Positions 61,979 through 64,000 of a stretch of 64,000 nucleotides of DNA are shown here, piece by piece. Position numbers and translations under genes: made by a program. Source of the stretch: Ideonella sp. (GTDB taxonomy: Bacteria; Pseudomonadota; Gammaproteobacteria; Burkholderiales; Burkholderiaceae_C); assembly GCF_016702655.1 (NCBI RefSeq), contig NZ_JADJDO010000039.1, forward strand, positions 62,001 to 126,000. Direction: 5' to 3'. The notes below the pieces were generated by a model. That model ran no database searches. It saw only the letters and a program-made list of their open reading frames with translations, and was not told the DNA's origin. The stretch's first letter is position 1, and each line of letters opens with the position of its first letter.

Positions 61979-62902
61979 ATGTCGATGTCAGACCGCGACG
62001 GCAAGATCTGGATGGACGGCGAGCTCGTCGAGTGGCGCGACGCCAGGATCCACGTGCTCAGCCACACGCTGCACTACGGCTGCGGCGCGTTCGAGGGCGT
62101 GCGCGCCTACAACACGGCGGGCGGGACGGCGATCTTTCGCCTGCGCGAGCACACCGAGAGGCTCTTCAACAGCGCCAAGATCCTGCGCATGAAGATCCCG
62201 TTCTCGATCGAGCAGGTGATGCAGGCGCAGTGCGACGTGGTGCGCGCCAACAAGCTCGAGAGCTGCTACCTGCGCCCGCTGACCTGGATCGGCTCCGAGA
62301 AGCTCGGCGTCAGCCCGCGGGGCAACAAGATCCATCTGATGGTTGCCGCCTGGCCCTGGGGCGCCTACCTCGGCGAGGAGGGCATGAAGCGCGGCATCCG
62401 GGTCAAGATCAGCAGTTACACGCGCCATCACGTCAACATCACGATGACGCAGGCCAAGACGGTGAGCAACTACACCAATTCGATCCTCGCCAACATGGAG
62501 GTCACCGACGACGGCTACGACGAGGCGATGCTGCTCGACGCGTCGGGCTTCGTCAGCGAGGGCGCGGGCGAGAACCTGTTCATCGTCAAGAACGGCGTCG
62601 TCTACACGCCGGATCTCTCGGCCGGCGCCCTGAACGGCATCACGCGCAACACGATCTTCGCGATCTGCGGCGACCTCGGGCTCAAGCTCGTGGAAAAGCG
62701 CATCACGCGCGACGAGGTCTACATCTGCGACGAGGCCTTCTTCACCGGCACCGCGGCCGAGGTCACGCCGATCCGCGAGCTCGACCGCATCGAGCTCGGC
62801 AACGGCGCGCGCGGCCCCGTCACCGAGGGTATCCAGAGCGCCTTCTTCGACATCGTCAACGGCCGCAACCCGAAGTACGCCGAGTGGCTGACCAAGGTCT
62901 GA
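61979..62902 (+). CDS. ilvE: Branched-chain amino acid aminotransferase
   Basis: PLP class IV enzyme for the last step of valine, leucine and isoleucine synthesis; 307 aa. Landmarks are HTLHYGCGAFEGVRAYNT, CYLRPLTWIGSEKLGVSP, the PLP lysine in ITMTQAKTVSNYTNSILANM, DEAMLLDASGFVSEGAGENL and DEAFFTGTAAEVTPI. An ATG at 61979 and another two codons later are possible. A -10-like TAAAAT is at 61941-61946. The zinc-finger gene follows after 11 bp and then waaF, a common order in Burkholderiales. Confidence 0.95.
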   Translation: MSMSDRDGKIWMDGELVEWRDARIHVLSHTLHYGCGAFEGVRAYNTAGGTAIFRLREHTERLFNSAKILRMKIPFSIEQVMQAQCDVVRANKLESCYLRPLTWIGSEKLGVSPRGNKIHLMVAAWPWGAYLGEEGMKRGIRVKISSYTRHHVNITMTQAKTVSNYTNSILANMEVTDDGYDEAMLLDASGFVSEGAGENLFIVKNGVVYTPDLSAGALNGITRNTIFAICGDLGLKLVEKRITRDEVYICDEAFFTGTAAEVTPIRELDRIELGNGARGPVTEGIQSAFFDIVNGRNPKYAEWLTKV

Positions 62903-62913
62903 CCGCACCCGCC

Positions 62914-63123
62914 ATGAGCCAGAACCAAGCCCCCGAGACGATCGAAGTCACTGCGCGCGACCTGCACGGCCCGGGCGTCGTGTTCTGCCCAAACCCGAAG
63001 ATGGCCCTGTGGAGCGGCCACCCGCGCGTGTTCATCGACGTCGCGAGCGAGGGCGAGGGCCAGTGCCCCTATTGCGGCACGGTCTACCGCCTCAAGGCCG
63101 GAGAGAAGGTCCACGCGCATTGA
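62914..63123 (+). CDS. Small zinc-finger domain protein
   Basis: Protein of 69 aa. Metal ligands are VVFCPNPKMALWSGHPRVF (Cys and His) and GQCPYCGTVYRLK (two Cys), the pattern of the NDUFS6-like/YbaJ-type zinc-finger domain found in many proteobacteria next to ilvE. No enzyme domain is present. It lies 11 bp after ilvE and 28 bp before waaF, so it is likely co-transcribed. Function unknown. Confidence 0.85.
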   Translation: MSQNQAPETIEVTARDLHGPGVVFCPNPKMALWSGHPRVFIDVASEGEGQCPYCGTVYRLKAGEKVHAH

Positions 63124-63151
63124 CGCCACCGGCGCAGCGCCTGCGCTGACG

Positions 63152-64000
63152 ATGCGTCGCAGCCTCGTCATCGCGCCGCAGTGGATCGGCGACGCGGTGA
63201 TGAGCGAGCCGTTGCTGGCGCGCCTGGCCGCGCGCGGCGAGCGGCTCACGGTGGCCGCGCTGCCCTGGGTGGCGCCGGTGTACTCGGCGATGGCGCAGGT
63301 CGGCGAGATCGTCGAACTGCCCTTTGCGCACGGCCGGCTCGACCTGCGCGCGCGGCTGCGCATCGCGCACGCGCTGCGCGGCCGCTTCGACGCGGCCTAC
63401 GTGCTGCCGAACTCGATCAAGTCGGCGCTCCTGCCCTGGCTGGCGCGCATCCCGCTGCGTGTGGGCTATGCCGGCGAGGGGCGTGCCGGCCTGATCAACC
63501 GGCGCCTGCCCAATCCGGTCGGCAGGCCGCCCATGGTGGCGTGGTACGCGGCGCTCGCGGGTGGGGCGCCGGTGGGCGACGACGAGCGCCCGCGCATGCG
63601 CCTCGACGCCGCGCGCGTCGACACCGCGAGCGCGAAGGCGGGCGTCGTCGCCGGCGCCTATTGGGTCTTCGCGCCCGGCGCCGAGTACGGCCCGGCCAAG
63701 TGCTGGCCCGCCGGCCACTACGCGGCGCTGGCGCGCGCGCTCCACGCCGAGAGCGGCCAGCAGGTGCTGCTGCTCGGCTCGCCCAAGGAGGCCGCGCTGT
63801 GCGAGGGCATCGCGCACGAGGCCGTTGGTGCCTGCCGCGTGCTCGCCGGGCGCACGTCGCTCGCCGAAGCGATGGCGCTGATCGCCGCCGCGCGCGGCGT
63901 GGTCAGCAACGACTCGGGCCTGATGCATGTCGCGGCAGCGTTCGGCGTGCCGCAGGCGGCGCTGTTCGGCTCGACGAGCCCCGAGCACACGCCGCCGCTG
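63152..64000 (+). CDS. waaF: Lipopolysaccharide heptosyltransferase II (cut by window edge)
   Basis: GT9-family glycosyltransferase that adds the second heptose to the LPS inner core. 283 codons are present and the 3' end lies beyond the window. Visible are LVIAPQWIGDAVMSEPLL at the start, VLPNSIKSALLPWLARIPLRVGY, FAPGAEYGPAKCWPAGHYAAL, LLGSPKE, and the donor-site VVSNDSGLMHVAAAFGVPQ close to the edge followed by ALFGSTSPEHTPPL. Start ATG is 63152, 28 bp after the zinc-finger gene. No internal stop is seen. Confidence 0.92.
   Translation, partial: MRRSLVIAPQWIGDAVMSEPLLARLAARGERLTVAALPWVAPVYSAMAQVGEIVELPFAHGRLDLRARLRIAHALRGRFDAAYVLPNSIKSALLPWLARIPLRVGYAGEGRAGLINRRLPNPVGRPPMVAWYAALAGGAPVGDDERPRMRLDAARVDTASAKAGVVAGAYWVFAPGAEYGPAKCWPAGHYAALARALHAESGQQVLLLGSPKEAALCEGIAHEAVGACRVLAGRTSLAEAMALIAAARGVVSNDSGLMHVAAAFGVPQAALFGSTSPEHTPPL

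Overview
The window is about 70% GC, gene-dense DNA from a betaproteobacterium, most likely the Burkholderiales (Leptothrix/Rubrivivax/Methylibium-like). The basis is the gene orders TRIC-recG-oxyR opposite queA-tgt and lplT-alr-arfB-radA, a PhaM granule protein, glcDEF, an ATM1-type exporter, a class A RNase P RNA and several PEP-CTERM proteins. This assignment rests on gene content and order only.

Layout. 1-3.1 kb: the 5' part of a UvrD-type helicase gene, an exported protein, an HNH nuclease and a PanE-like reductase. 3.3-13.8 kb: a TetR-headed beta-oxidation operon (acyl-CoA dehydrogenase, DUF2147 protein, hydroxyacyl-CoA dehydrogenase/enoyl-CoA hydratase, thiolase, enoyl-CoA hydratase, SGNH hydrolase, SDR, double-thioredoxin protein). 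A DUF559 gene bounded by inverted REP-like repeats sits inside it, and the thiolase is frameshifted. 13.8-16.5 kb: an acyl-CoA thioesterase, an ABC exporter and a decayed LysR gene. 16.5-22.8 kb: a PEP-CTERM gene, the gltIJKL glutamate/aspartate importer, pyrC, an NYN-domain protein and rnpB. 22.8-30.6 kb: a Bcr/CflA efflux pump, thrH between repeat arrays, a periplasmic binding protein, a VOC protein, a frameshifted hybrid histidine kinase, a TraB-like protein and PhaM. 30.6-39.3 kb: glcDEF (glycolate oxidation), a PEP-CTERM gene, a large cyclase-like/STAND/TPR regulator and oxyR. 39.3-48.2 kb: recG with a repeat-derived insertion, a TRIC channel, queA, a PEP-CTERM gene, tgt, a CPBP (CAAX-type) protease, rlmJ and an OYE-type reductase. 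48-56.2 kb: a leftward block (lplT, DMT transporter, glutathione peroxidase, aromatic aminotransferase, membrane protein, yceI, nadE) with a near-pure G tract beside nadE. 56.4-64 kb: alr, arfB, radA, a phosphoesterase, a PEP-CTERM gene, ilvE, a zinc-finger protein and the start of waaF.

Three patterns go beyond ordinary annotation. (1) All four PEP-CTERM genes have a C-run/G-run inverted repeat upstream, a candidate operator for a shared regulon. (2) A REP-like repeat brackets the DUF559 nuclease-like gene as inverted ends, and a similar sequence lies in frame inside recG between helicase motifs. (3) A second intergenic repeat forms hairpins with a conserved loop core and different but self-complementary stems. 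One of these covers the ribosome binding site of gltK. Two genes carry single-base frameshifts that join them in frame to the next gene, which could be real decay or assembly error. No tRNA, rRNA, CRISPR array, transposase or prophage gene was seen.
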